Shown here: positions 8,442 through 18,225 of the stretch, one piece after another
Layout: the number at the start of each line of letters is the position of its first letter
Numbering within the stretch: position 1 is the stretch's first letter
Source of the DNA: Caulobacteraceae bacterium
GTDB lineage: Bacteria; Pseudomonadota; Alphaproteobacteria; Caulobacterales; Caulobacteraceae
Assembly: GCA_030446805.1 (NCBI GenBank)
Contig: JAUJMO010000001.1
Span: forward strand, 490,005-538,740
Direction: 5' to 3'
Length of the DNA stretch: 48,736 bases
Notes under the pieces: model-generated
What the model was told of the DNA's origin: nothing
Seen by the model: the letters and a program-made list of their open reading frames with translations, nothing else
Databases searched by the model: none
Translations under genes and position numbers: made by a program

Positions 8442-9977
8442 ATGACAGGCAGCTTCGGCCCGGAGCTCTGGCGCAGGTCGCTGTGGGATGCCCTGCTGCA
8501 AGCCCGCGGCCGTGCAGGCGGCGAGAAGGTCATCATCGAGGACGCCGACCGCCGGCCGTTCACCTACGACGGCCTGATCCGCGCCGCCTTCGCGCTGGGC
8601 TGCAAGATCAAGCCCCTGACCACTCCTGGCGAGCGGGTCGGCGTCTTGCTCCCGTCCAGCGTCGGGTTCGCCGTCACCTTTTTCGCGCTCCACGCCATCG
8701 GCCGCACGCCGGTGATGCTCAACTTCACCGCCGGTGCGCGCACCGTGCGCGCCGCGTGCCAGGTCGCCGGGGTTCAACGCGTGCTCACCGCGCGCCGCTT
8801 CGTCCAGCAGGGCAAGCTCGACGAACTCCTTGCCGATCTCGAACAGGATACTGCCGTCACCTGGCTGGACGACCTCCGGAAATCGGTGGGCAAGGCGGAC
8901 AAGCTTTATGCGCTCACCGCTGCAGCCTTCCCCAAGCTGGTTCTGCCGCGTGAGCACCCGGACGACCCCGGCGTGGTCCTGTTCACTTCCGGCAGTTTCG
9001 GCGCGCCCAAGGGCGTGATGCTCACCCAGGCCAACCTGGTCGCCAACACGCAGCAGATTTCGACCCACATCCGGCTCGATCCCACCTGGACCATGTTCAA
9101 CCCCCTGCCCGCCTTTCACAGCTTCGGCCTGACCGCAGGGCTGCTGGTTCCGCTCCTGAACGGCCTGCGCTCCTTCCAGTACCCCTCGCCTCTGCACGTC
9201 AAGCAGATCCCCCGCCTGGTGCGGGAGACCGGCTCCCACGTGCTCTTCGGCACAGACACCTTCGTGAACCAGTACGCCCGCGCCGCCGAGCCGGGTGACC
9301 TCGACAAGCTGCTCTTCCTGGTCGTGGGCGCCGAGAAGGTCCGCCCCGAAACCCAGAAGCTCTATCCGCACGCACCGGTGCTGGAGGGCTACGGCGCGAC
9401 GGAGACCGCGCCAGTGATCGCGGTGAACCAGCCCGAGCGCAACGCGCCGGGCACCGTGGGCCGGCTCCTGCCCGGGATCGAGCCCCGGCTGGACCCAGTT
9501 GACGGCATCCCCGAAGGCGGGCGCCTGTTCGTGCGGGGCCCCAACGTCATGGCCGGCTACCTCGGCCCCGACGGCCGCCCGGAACCCCTCCCGGGCGGGT
9601 GGCACGACACGGGCGACGTAGCCTCCATCGGATCGGACGGCCTGGTCCGGCTGCTGGGCCGGCTCAAGCGCTTCGCCAAGGTCGGAGGCGAGATGGTCTC
9701 GCACGCGGCCGTGGAGGACCTCGCGGGTAAGCTCTGGCCCGACGCCGGCCACGCCGTGGTCGCCGTCCCCGACGCGCGCAAGGGCGAGCGCCTGGTCCTC
9801 GTCAGCGAGCGCCAGGACGCCGAGGCGGGCGCCCTCGCCGCCTTCATGAAACAGCAGGGCGCTCCGGAGATCGCCGCCCCAAGACGCGTCCTGCACGTCT
9901 TTCACATCCCCCTGCTGGGCTCCGGCAAGGTCGACTACGGCGCCCTTCAGAAGATGGCGGAAGCCGACCCGGGCTGA
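8442..9977 (+). CDS. AMP-dependent acyl-CoA/acyl-ACP synthetase, Aas C-terminal-domain type
   Basis: 512 aa adenylate-forming ligase. The ATG at 8442 is preceded by GGAGGA at 8433-8438; the longer upstream frame overlaps lipA antisense and is rejected. Visible core motifs are the P-loop-like [26 protein letters not shown] (A5), GGWHDTGD (A7) and [15 protein letters not shown] (A8), and a C-terminal [10 protein letters not shown] with the adenylation lysine. The overall form resembles the ligase half of Aas, which activates fatty acids for acyl carrier protein or lysophospholipid reacylation. No acyltransferase domain is present. The phenylalanine within TSGSFG replaces the usual glutamate of SEG/TEG. 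The substrate cannot be deduced. The gene stands alone on the plus strand between lipA and lpdA. Confidence 0.85.
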   Translation: MTGSFGPELWRRSLWDALLQARGRAGGEKVIIEDADRRPFTYDGLIRAAFALGCKIKPLTTPGERVGVLLPSSVGFAVTFFALHAIGRTPVMLNFTAGARTVRAACQVAGVQRVLTARRFVQQGKLDELLADLEQDTAVTWLDDLRKSVGKADKLYALTAAAFPKLVLPREHPDDPGVVLFTSGSFGAPKGVMLTQANLVANTQQISTHIRLDPTWTMFNPLPAFHSFGLTAGLLVPLLNGLRSFQYPSPLHVKQIPRLVRETGSHVLFGTDTFVNQYARAAEPGDLDKLLFLVVGAEKVRPETQKLYPHAPVLEGYGATETAPVIAVNQPERNAPGTVGRLLPGIEPRLDPVDGIPEGGRLFVRGPNVMAGYLGPDGRPEPLPGGWHDTGDVASIGSDGLVRLLGRLKRFAKVGGEMVSHAAVEDLAGKLWPDAGHAVVAVPDARKGERLVLVSERQDAEAGALAAFMKQQGAPEIAAPRRVLHVFHIPLLGSGKVDYGALQKMAEADPG

Positions 9978-10032
9978 GCCCCACCCGTCCTGGCGGGCGA
10001 TCTCACATGGCCCCGGCCCCGCGGCCGCCTCG

Positions 10033-11439
10033 TCAGATGTGCAGCACCCGCCCATAGGCGTCGAGCGTGCTCTCGTGCATGGCTTCGGACATGGTCGGGT
10101 GCGGGAAGACGGTGGCGTGCAGCTCCGCCTCGGTGGCCTCCAGGGTGATGGCCAGGGCGAAACCCTGTATCATCTCCGTGACTTCCGCGCCCAACATGTG
10201 AGCGCCGATGAGGGCGCCGGTGTTGGCGTCGAAGATGGTCTTGACTAGACCCTCCATCTCGCCCGAAGCGATCGCCTTTCCGTTCACCCGGAAGGGGAAG
10301 CGGCCCACCTTGAGGCTCAGCCCGGCGGTCTTGGCCTGCTCCTCGGTCAGACCCACGGAGGCGATCTGCGGCTGGGAGTAGGTGCAGCCGGGAATAGGCG
10401 CCTTGATCGGTCCCATGCCGGGCACGCCGGCGATGTGATCCACCGTGTGAATGCCCTCGTGGCTGGCCTTGTGTGCGAGCCACGGGCCGCCCGCAACGTC
10501 CCCGATGGCGTAAAGCCCCGGAACATTGGTCTCCCCGTGCGGGCCGGTGACCACGCGGCCGCGCTCGACGTTGAGGCCCAGCGCCTCAAGGCCCATGTCC
10601 TCCACATTGGCCACGATGCCGATGGCGACGATGGCCGCGTCGGCACGGAGCTGTTCCACCTTGCCCCCGGATTCGACGTCCAGGACCACGCCCTCGCCCT
10701 CCCGGGCCAGCTTGTTGACCTTGGCGCCGACGCGGAACTTCAGCCCCCGCTTCTCGAAGGCCTTGTGCGCCGCCTTGCCGATCTCGGCGTCCTCGGCCGG
10801 GAGAATGCGGTCCAGGGCTTCGATCACGGTCACCTCCGCACCCAGCGCGCGGAAGAAGCTCGCGAACTCGATGCCGATCGCGCCGGAGCCGATCACCACC
10901 AGCGACTTGGGCGCGAACTTCGGGACCAGGGCTTCACGATAGGTCCAGATGCGCTCGCCGTCCGGCGCCATGCCGATCTGCGGCAGGGTCCGGGCCCGCG
11001 CGCCGGTGGCCAGGATCACCGACTTGGCCTGCACCGCACGCTCGCCGCCGGCGGTCAGTGCGACCACCACCCTGGGCGCGCCGCTTCCCTTTTCGAAGCG
11101 GGCGGTTCCGGCGATCACCTCGATCTTGTGCTTCTTCATCAGGAAGCCGACGCCGCCGTTGAGCTGTTTGGCCACGCCGCGTGAGCGCTGAACCACGGCT
11201 TGGAAATCGAATTGCGGGTTCTCGGCCGACAGGCCGTAGTCCTTCAGGTGCGACAGCGTCTCGAACTGCTCGCCAGACTTCAACAGCGCCTTTGTGGGGA
11301 TGCAGCCCCAGTTGAGGCACACCCCGCCCAGCTCCGCCCGCTCGACGATGGCGGTCTTGAGCCCGAGTTGGGAGGCGCGAATGGCGGCCACATAGCCGCC
11401 GGGGCCGGAGCCCACGACGAGAAGGTCGAAATCAGCCAT
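10033..11439 (-). CDS. lpdA: Dihydrolipoyl dehydrogenase (PDH E3)
   Basis: 468 aa flavoprotein that reoxidises dihydrolipoyl groups with NAD+. The FAD-binding GSGPGGYVAAIRA motif is at about 10-22, the redox disulfide is C41 and C46 (GGVCLNWGCIPTK), the NAD-binding VVIGSGAIGIEFASFF is central, and the catalytic H447-E452 pair (HPTMSE) from the partner subunit is near the C-terminus. Length is normal. It lies 121 bp downstream of pdhC, separated by a REP-like palindrome, so it may be transcribed with the PDH genes but is not translationally coupled. It may also serve the 2-oxoglutarate dehydrogenase complex. Confidence 0.97.
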   Translation of the reverse strand: MADFDLLVVGSGPGGYVAAIRASQLGLKTAIVERAELGGVCLNWGCIPTKALLKSGEQFETLSHLKDYGLSAENPQFDFQAVVQRSRGVAKQLNGGVGFLMKKHKIEVIAGTARFEKGSGAPRVVVALTAGGERAVQAKSVILATGARARTLPQIGMAPDGERIWTYREALVPKFAPKSLVVIGSGAIGIEFASFFRALGAEVTVIEALDRILPAEDAEIGKAAHKAFEKRGLKFRVGAKVNKLAREGEGVVLDVESGGKVEQLRADAAIVAIGIVANVEDMGLEALGLNVERGRVVTGPHGETNVPGLYAIGDVAGGPWLAHKASHEGIHTVDHIAGVPGMGPIKAPIPGCTYSQPQIASVGLTEEQAKTAGLSLKVGRFPFRVNGKAIASGEMEGLVKTIFDANTGALIGAHMLGAEVTEMIQGFALAITLEATEAELHATVFPHPTMSEAMHESTLDAYGRVLHI

Positions 11440-11461
11440 GCTTCACCTGCACCTGGTGCGC

Positions 11462-11490
11462 CCTCGTCCTTCGACAAGCTCAGGATGAGG
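11462..11490. repeat. REP-like imperfect palindrome between pdhC and lpdA
   Basis: Arms at 11462-11470 (CCTCGTCCT) and 11482-11490 (AGGATGAGG) pair at 8 of 9 positions around TCGACAAGCTC. A near-identical motif (CTTCGACAAGCTCAGGATGA) is, to my knowledge, scattered in many copies through alphaproteobacterial genomes. It sits in the 121 bp gap between pdhC and lpdA and could form a stem that stabilises upstream mRNA or attenuates lpdA. Multi-copy status cannot be shown from this window. Confidence 0.65.
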
Positions 11491-11560
11491 ACTGATGAGA
11501 AAGGACGTCACGCCCTGAACGAACCGCGCCGCGAACTCGCGCTCCAACTGCGCGGCGCGC

Positions 11561-12976
11561 TCACGCCAACATCGCGATGGGGTCTTCGATCAGCGGCTTG
11601 AACGCTTGAAGGAACCTCGCCCCGATGGCTCCGTCGACTACGCGGTGGTCGCAGGTCAGCGTCACGCTCATCACCGTGCCGACCGCGAGCTGCCCATTCT
11701 CGACCACCGGCTGTTCGATGCCGGCGCCGACCGAAAGGATGCACCCGCCCGGCTCGTTGATGATGGAGCTGAAGTTCTTGATCCCGAACATGCCGAGGTT
11801 GGAGACCGAGAAGGTGCCGCCCTGGAACTCGTGGGGTTTCAGCTTCTTGTCCCGGGCGCGCTTGGCCAGGTCCTTGGACTCGGTCGCGATCTGGGCCAGG
11901 CCCTTGGTCTCGGCGGCGCGGATCACCGGGGTGATCAGCCCGCCCTCGATGGCGACGGCCATGGCGATGTCCGCGTGGTTGTGGAGGGCGATGCCTTCGG
12001 GCGTGAAGGAGGCGTTCGCCTCCGGGACGCGGGTGAGCGCCACGGCTGCGGCCTTCATGACGATGTCGTTGACGCTGACCTTCACGCCCGAGCTCTCGAG
12101 CGCCTTGTTGATGCGAGTGCGCGCTTCCAAAAGATTGTCGATGCGCAGGTCGATTGTCAGCGGGAAATGCGGAATGTCGCGGAAGGCTTCGGTGAGGCGG
12201 CGCGCGCTGACCCTGCGGATGTTGTCCAGCGGGATCAGGCGGTAGCTGCCGGGCTGCACGCCCATCTGCTCCAGGGAGCGGACCTGCGGCGCGGCGGCAG
12301 GGGTGGCCGGAGCGGCAGCGGCGGGTTGGGGGGCCGGCGCAGGCTGGGTCGCGGGGGCCTGCGGCTGAGCAGGCACGCCCCCACCTTTCTGCGCGGCTTC
12401 GACGTCGGCCCTGACAATGCGGCCGTGCGGGCCCGAGCCCTTGATCCCCGACAGATCCAGTCCCGCTTGGCGCGCCAGACGACGCGCAAGCGGCGAGGCG
12501 AAGATGCGCTGCCCGTTCGCTGGCGCCGCGCCGTTCCCGCCTTGCGCGCGGGGCGCCAGCACGGCGGGTGGTGCGTCCGGAGGGGCGATGGGAATGCCGG
12601 CCGGCGGAGGGATCACGCCCTGGTCGGTCATGGTGGCCGAGCCGGCGCCGTGTTCGCCTTGCGGGCGCTTGGCTGCTTGAGAGCCGCCGTCGGTTTGGCC
12701 AGGCGCCGGACTGGGGGGGGGCGAAGCCACAGGCGCGTCCCCACCCGCCAATCTCGCGATGGGCGCATTCACCTTCACGCCCTCGCTTCCGGCCGGCACG
12801 ATGATGGCCTCCAGCACGCCTTCGTCGACGGCTTCGACCTCCATGGTCGCCTTGTCCGTCTCGATCTCGGCGATGACCTGGCCGGCGCTGATGGTGTCGC
12901 CTTCATTCACCAGCCACTTGGCCAGCGTGCCCTCCTCCATGGTCGGAGACAGGGCCGGCATGAGGATGTCGGTCAC
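11561..12976 (-). CDS. pdhC: PDH E2, dihydrolipoamide acetyltransferase
   Basis: 471 aa. The N-terminal lipoyl domain (1-78) has the lipoylated K42 in [13 protein letters not shown] Pro/Ala/Gly-rich linker follows, then a peripheral-subunit-binding domain (about 158-196, [17 protein letters not shown]), a second Ala/Pro linker, and the catalytic acetyltransferase domain (about 240-471) ending in [15 protein letters not shown] with H444 and D448. Only one lipoyl domain is present. E2 forms the core of the complex and passes acetyl groups to CoA. ATG at 12976 overlaps the stop of the DUF5076 gene by 4 nt. Confidence 0.97.
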   Translation of the reverse strand: MTDILMPALSPTMEEGTLAKWLVNEGDTISAGQVIAEIETDKATMEVEAVDEGVLEAIIVPAGSEGVKVNAPIARLAGGDAPVASPPPSPAPGQTDGGSQAAKRPQGEHGAGSATMTDQGVIPPPAGIPIAPPDAPPAVLAPRAQGGNGAAPANGQRIFASPLARRLARQAGLDLSGIKGSGPHGRIVRADVEAAQKGGGVPAQPQAPATQPAPAPQPAAAAPATPAAAPQVRSLEQMGVQPGSYRLIPLDNIRRVSARRLTEAFRDIPHFPLTIDLRIDNLLEARTRINKALESSGVKVSVNDIVMKAAAVALTRVPEANASFTPEGIALHNHADIAMAVAIEGGLITPVIRAAETKGLAQIATESKDLAKRARDKKLKPHEFQGGTFSVSNLGMFGIKNFSSIINEPGGCILSVGAGIEQPVVENGQLAVGTVMSVTLTCDHRVVDGAIGARFLQAFKPLIEDPIAMLA

Positions 12977-13290
12977 TGGATGCTCTCCGTCGCCACCTCG
13001 TCGGTGGGGTCCATCAGCTCCGAGCGGAAGATGCCGGCGATCCTGGCCGTGATCTCCTCCACCGAGCCGCCGTCCTCGCGGGCGTAGATGTTGGCCGCAT
13101 GGCGGGCGATATCGGCCAGGAGCACGCCCCAGACCTCCGCCTCGTCGAAGCTCTTCATCATCGACACGTGCAGCCCGCCGTCGACGACCCAGGCGCGGAT
13201 CACCTCCGAAGCCTCCTCCGCGAACGCCTCCGGAGGCGGGGGCAGTTCGTTCTTGGGACCGCTGCCGACCGACTTGAGCTTAAGCGCCAT
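12973..13290 (-). CDS. DUF5076 small protein in the PDH operon
   Basis: 105 aa, predicted cytoplasmic, no signal peptide or membrane segment. It has a Pro-rich start ([20 protein letters not shown]), then [26 protein letters not shown] and a C-terminal helical stretch. I recognise this as the DUF5076 family found beside pdhB in Caulobacterales; its function is unknown. The start overlaps the pdhB 3' end by 11 nt and the stop overlaps pdhC by 4 nt, so its output is locked to E1-beta and E2. An assembly or regulatory role on the PDH complex is only an inference from position. Confidence 0.8.
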   Translation of the reverse strand: MALKLKSVGSGPKNELPPPPEAFAEEASEVIRAWVVDGGLHVSMMKSFDEAEVWGVLLADIARHAANIYAREDGGSVEEITARIAGIFRSELMDPTDEVATESIQ

Positions 13291-14722
13291 GGGTCACGCT
13301 CTTCACCGCCTGCACGACCTTGTCCACCGTAGGCAGCGTCAGCGCTTCGAGATTGGCGGCGTAGGGCATGGGCACGTCCTCCCCGTGCACCCGCGTCGGC
13401 GGCGCGTCGAGATAGTCGAAGGCCTCCAGCGCCACGCGGGCGCAGACCTCGGCGCCGACGCCCATCGGTCCCCAGCCTTCCTCCACGGTCACCAGACGGT
13501 TGGTCCTCCGCACGCTTTCCAGCACGGTGGGGATGTCCATCGGGCGGATGGTGCGCAGGTCCACCACCTCCGCCTCGATCCCCTGCCCCGCCAGCTCCTC
13601 CGCCGACTTGAGCGCCAGGCCCACCATCCGCGACCAGGCCACGATGGTGACGTCGCGGCCGGGCCGGCGGATCTTGGCCTTGCCGATCGGCAGGACCCAG
13701 TCCTCCACGTCCGGGATCTCGAATTCCTGGCCGTACATCATCTCATGTTCGAGGAAGACGACCGGGTTCGGATTGCGGATCGCCGCCTTGAGCAGCCCCT
13801 TGGCGTCGGCCGCGTCATAGGGCGTGATCACGATCAGCCCGGGCACATGCCCGTACCAGGGCGAGAAGTCCTGGCTGTGCTGCGCGGCCACGCGCGAGGC
13901 CGCACCGTTGGGCCCGCGATAGACGATCGAGGACTTGATCTGCCCGCCGCTCATGTACAGCGTCTTGGCCGAGCTGTTGATGATGTGGTCGATCGCCTGC
14001 ATGGCGAAGTTGAAGGTCATGAATTCGACGATGGGCTTCAGCCCCGCCATGGCCGCGCCGGCGCCCAGCCCCGCAAAGCCGTATTCGGTGATGGGCGTGT
14101 CCACCACGCGCTTCGGCCCGAACTCCTGCAGCAGCTCGCGCGAGACCTTGTAGGCGCCCTGGTACTGCGCCACCTCCTCGCCCATCAGGAAGACGTCCGG
14201 GTCCCGCCGCATCTCCTCGGCCATGGCGTCCCGCAAGGCATCGCGCACCGTGATCTTGACCATAGCCGTGCCGGCCGGGATCTCGGGGTCGCCCGCGGCT
14301 TCGGGGGTTTCGGGACGGACCGCGACGGCCCCGCCACCTTCCTCGAAGGTCCTGTAACTCTCCAGCGGTCGCTTTTCGGGGTCTCCCGACTGGTCCTCGC
14401 CCGCATTGCCTTTGGAAACCGCGGCTCTCGCCTCCGCCGCGGGCGCGCCTTGAACCTGTCCGGATCCGTTCGCCCCGGCCCCATCGCCGCCGGCGAGCCG
14501 GGCGATGGCGGCGTTGACCTTCACCCCTTCCGTACCGGCCGGCACCAGGATGGCTTCCAGCACGCCTTCATCGACGGCCTCGACCTCCATGGTCGCCTTG
14601 TCCGTCTCGATCTCGGCGATCACCTGGCCGGCCGAGAGCGTGTCGCCCTCCTTGACCAGCCACTTGGCCAGCGTCCCCTCCTCCATGGTGGGTGACAACG
14701 CGGGCATGAGGATGTCTGTCAT
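13280..14722 (-). CDS. pdhB: PDH E1 component, beta subunit, with N-terminal lipoyl domain
   Basis: 480 aa, about 130-150 residues longer than a plain E1-beta because of an N-terminal lipoyl domain (1-78, K42 in [10 protein letters not shown]) and a variable linker to about 155. The transketolase-like domain starts at [16 protein letters not shown] and includes [18 protein letters not shown] and [15 protein letters not shown]; the C-terminal domain has [11 protein letters not shown] and [13 protein letters not shown]1 alpha2beta2 decarboxylates pyruvate with thiamine diphosphate. The extra lipoyl domain is a known alphaproteobacterial feature and is nearly identical to that of PdhC. ATG overlaps the stop of the upstream 97-codon gene by 4 nt. 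Confidence 0.96.
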   Translation of the reverse strand: MTDILMPALSPTMEEGTLAKWLVKEGDTLSAGQVIAEIETDKATMEVEAVDEGVLEAILVPAGTEGVKVNAAIARLAGGDGAGANGSGQVQGAPAAEARAAVSKGNAGEDQSGDPEKRPLESYRTFEEGGGAVAVRPETPEAAGDPEIPAGTAMVKITVRDALRDAMAEEMRRDPDVFLMGEEVAQYQGAYKVSRELLQEFGPKRVVDTPITEYGFAGLGAGAAMAGLKPIVEFMTFNFAMQAIDHIINSSAKTLYMSGGQIKSSIVYRGPNGAASRVAAQHSQDFSPWYGHVPGLIVITPYDAADAKGLLKAAIRNPNPVVFLEHEMMYGQEFEIPDVEDWVLPIGKAKIRRPGRDVTIVAWSRMVGLALKSAEELAGQGIEAEVVDLRTIRPMDIPTVLESVRRTNRLVTVEEGWGPMGVGAEVCARVALEAFDYLDAPPTRVHGEDVPMPYAANLEALTLPTVDKVVQAVKSVTHGA

Positions 14723-15012
14723 TCTGGTGCGTCCGAGCCAACGATTGCGATGCTGAGGTTCACCGCACTGAGCTGATCCATCGCGGCCTTGAATTGGTTG
14801 TAGGTCAAATCACCGGAGCCGCGCAGGAACCCACGGCCTTTGCGGCCGACCCTTTCCTGGATGGTTTGAGCGCTCACGGGCTCACCATCAACGACGAGAA
14901 CTCCGTTCGTTCCTATCTCCACGAAGAAGGGCTCGGCGTTCGGAGTAGCGGCGTCCGAGGCGGAGGCGCCAAGACTAAGGACCAAGCCTACAGCAAGGCC
15001 TCGCAGCATCAC
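14719..15012 (-). CDS. Small secreted protein resembling the ExbD/TolR periplasmic domain, inside the PDH operon
   Basis: 97 aa. Residues 1-21 look like a cleavable signal peptide (positive start, [17 protein letters not shown], cleavage near residue 22). The rest reads like the periplasmic fold of ExbD/Tol[20 protein letters not shown], a helix, then [25 protein letters not shown]. ExbD and TolR normally have a membrane anchor with a conserved Asp; here a signal peptide replaces it, so the protein could not couple to proton flow through ExbB/TolQ in the usual way. It overlaps pdhA and pdhB by 4 nt on each side. The family call rests on pattern alone; a coupling or decoy role is speculation. 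Confidence 0.7.
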   Translation of the reverse strand: MMLRGLAVGLVLSLGASASDAATPNAEPFFVEIGTNGVLVVDGEPVSAQTIQERVGRKGRGFLRGSGDLTYNQFKAAMDQLSAVNLSIAIVGSDAPE

Positions 15013-16106
15013 GCCAGGCTTTCCAGATAGACGTCGGTGTACAGCTCCCGCGGGTCCGGCTCCGGGCTCGACTGCGCGAACTGCACCGCCTCGGCCACCA
15101 CCGATTTCACCTCGTCGTCCACCGCCTTGATGCGATCGGCGCCCACGCCGGCGCCGTCCAGCAGGGGACGGATGTGCTCGATGGGGTCGCGGGTGGAGCG
15201 CATCTGATCCACCTCGTCGCGGGTGCGGTACTTGGCCGGATCGCTCATGGAATGGCCACGATAGCGGTAGGTTTTCATCTCAAGGATGATGGGCCCCGCG
15301 CCGCTGCGCACGCGCTCGGCCGCCCGGGCGCCCGCGTCGCGCACCGCCAGGACGTCCATGCCGTCCACCTGCTCGCCCGGAATGCCGAAGGAAGCGCCGC
15401 GCATGTGGAATTCGGTGGTGGCGCTCGAACGCTCCACCGCCGTGCCCATGGCGTACTGGTTGTTCTCGATCACATAGACGACCGGCAGCTTCCACAGCTG
15501 GGCCATGTTGAAGCTTTCATAGACCTGGCCCTGGTTGGCCGCCCCGTCGCCGAAATAGGCGAAGGAGCAGTTGTCCGTGCCGCGGTACCAGTCGGCGAAG
15601 GCCAGCCCGGTGCCCAGCGCCACCTGAGCGCCCACGATGCCGTGGCCGCCGTAGAAGCCCGCTTCCGTGCTGAACATGTGCATGGAGCCGCCCTTGCCCT
15701 TGGACGAGCCGCCCGAGCGCCCCGTCAGCTCGGCCATGACCTCCTTGGGGTCCATGCCGGCGGCCAGCATGTGGCCGTGGTCGCGGTAGCCGGTGATGAT
15801 CTGGTCGCCCGGCTTGAACACCTGCTGCATGCCCACGGCGATGGCTTCCTGGCCGATGTAGAGGTGGCAGAACCCCCCGATCAGCCCCATGCCGTAGAGC
15901 TGCCCCGCGCGTTCCTCGAAGCGGCGGATCAGCAGCATGTCGTGGTAGAATTTGAGCAGCTCGTCCGGGTTCAGATTGGTCGCGGCGCCCCGGCCGTCGG
16001 CTCCAACCTGTTCAACCGCAGGCGTGCTCGAAAGCGGCTCGCCTCCCGACAGTTCGCCCGACGTGAAATCCATCGGGGCTGCAGGCCCCCTCGCGCCACG
16101 CGCCAT
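15009..16106 (-). CDS. pdhA: PDH E1 component, alpha subunit
   Basis: 365 aa. It binds thiamine diphosphate through GDGAANQGQVYESFNMAQLW...ENN, the GDG-X(n)-NN motif. Further signatures are HLYIGQEAIAVGM near the start, GYRDHGHMLAAGMD, the active-site loop YRYRGHSMSDPAKYR and SSKGKGGSMHMF. The first 45 residues are a low-complexity extension before NLNPDELLKFYHDML; a start further in is possible but the ATG at 16106 gives the full frame. First gene of the pdhA-orf-pdhB-DUF5076-pdhC run. The promoter should lie in the 268 bp upstream, which also holds a pair of inverted REP-like palindromes. Confidence 0.96.
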   Translation of the reverse strand: MARGARGPAAPMDFTSGELSGGEPLSSTPAVEQVGADGRGAATNLNPDELLKFYHDMLLIRRFEERAGQLYGMGLIGGFCHLYIGQEAIAVGMQQVFKPGDQIITGYRDHGHMLAAGMDPKEVMAELTGRSGGSSKGKGGSMHMFSTEAGFYGGHGIVGAQVALGTGLAFADWYRGTDNCSFAYFGDGAANQGQVYESFNMAQLWKLPVVYVIENNQYAMGTAVERSSATTEFHMRGASFGIPGEQVDGMDVLAVRDAGARAAERVRSGAGPIILEMKTYRYRGHSMSDPAKYRTRDEVDQMRSTRDPIEHIRPLLDGAGVGADRIKAVDDEVKSVVAEAVQFAQSSPEPDPRELYTDVYLESLA

Positions 16107-16202
16107 GAACGCACTCTCCCCTACTGTCGCCTGCTTAGGACGGCGATCTTGGGAGGTAAACCCTTGGGCCGAGAGGCGGTTGCCGCCTTCTACGCGCCGT
16201 CA

Positions 16203-16345
16203 CCCTCAGACTTGGTTCGAGGGCCCATCGCGCCGCCAAGGCTAGGGCGTGAGCAGGTGTGCGCCTGCCGCCATGCGTCGCCCAACACGCGCCAGCCTTT
16301 AACAGGTGCGATGCGGAAGGTCGGGCCCTCGGACCAAGTCCGAGG
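16203..16345. repeat. Pair of inverted REP-like palindromes upstream of pdhA
   Basis: The left unit (16203-16226) and the reverse complement of the right unit (16323-16345) agree at 21 of 23 aligned bases. Each unit is itself a hairpin; the right one has CCTCGGAC and GTCCGAGG arms around a 3 nt loop (bottom-strand reading). About 96 bp of non-coding DNA separates them. Two REP units in opposite orientation form a BIME-like element, able to fold into one long cruciform or two short stems. It lies between ftsB and pdhA. I believe similar CTCGGACTTG-type palindromes are multi-copy in Caulobacterales, but cannot test that here. Confidence 0.7.
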
Positions 16346-16374
16346 CTGACGCCCTTGTTTGCTATTCCGTAGGC

Positions 16375-16668
16375 TTACCCCACCCGCACGACATAGTCGC
16401 GCGGGTCGGAGAAGCCCAGCAGGGTGCGGGCGCGCTCCTCCAGCAGATCGGCGCTGATGTGTTCGTCGCGGAGGAGATAGGCGCGGGCCTCCAGGTCCTT
16501 GCGGACCGCGCGGATGCGGTTCAGCTCGGCGGTCTTGGACGCCAGGGTGGCCACTCGCTCGGACTGGGCCAGCACGCCCCGCTCGCCCGTCAACGCATGC
16601 AGCCCGAAATAGAAGATCAGGAAGGCCAGCAGCGCGGTTGGGGCGAAGGGACGGATGCGGGTGAACAT
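16375..16668 (-). CDS. ftsB: Cell division protein FtsB (DivIC family)
   Basis: 97 aa bitopic protein. Residues 1-7 are cytoplasmic, about 8-27 form the membrane helix (PTALLAFLIFYFGLHAL), and about 30-62 a coiled coil (ERVATLASKTAELNRIRAVR). The end contains ERARTLLGFSDPRDYVVRV, the short conserved C-terminal region of alphaproteobacterial FtsB. It joins FtsL and FtsQ in the divisome. Position downstream of eno is the common bacterial arrangement (eno-ftsB), here with a 128 bp gap that holds GGTTAACC and could include its own promoter. Confidence 0.88.
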   Translation of the reverse strand: MFTRIRPFAPTALLAFLIFYFGLHALTGERGVLAQSERVATLASKTAELNRIRAVRKDLEARAYLLRDEHISADLLEERARTLLGFSDPRDYVVRVG

Positions 16669-16796
16669 GGGAAGCGATCCTCGGGCACTTGCGGACGCAT
16701 TCGACGTCCGGTGGGCGACTGAGACCGTTCTTTCACAAGAGGTTTAACGCCCGGTTGCCGGTTAACCTTACCTGTGAGGTTTCGAGCCCCCTGCGG

Positions 16797-18191
<1,395 letters not shown>

Positions 18192-18225
18192 CTAGGCGCA
18201 TCCCGTCCATATCGAGGCTCCCTTC

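Noticed and set aside
8387-8563. N-terminal extension of lipA
   Set aside because: It is antisense to the acyl ligase start and has no LipA-like residues; the ATG at 8386 begins the conserved part.
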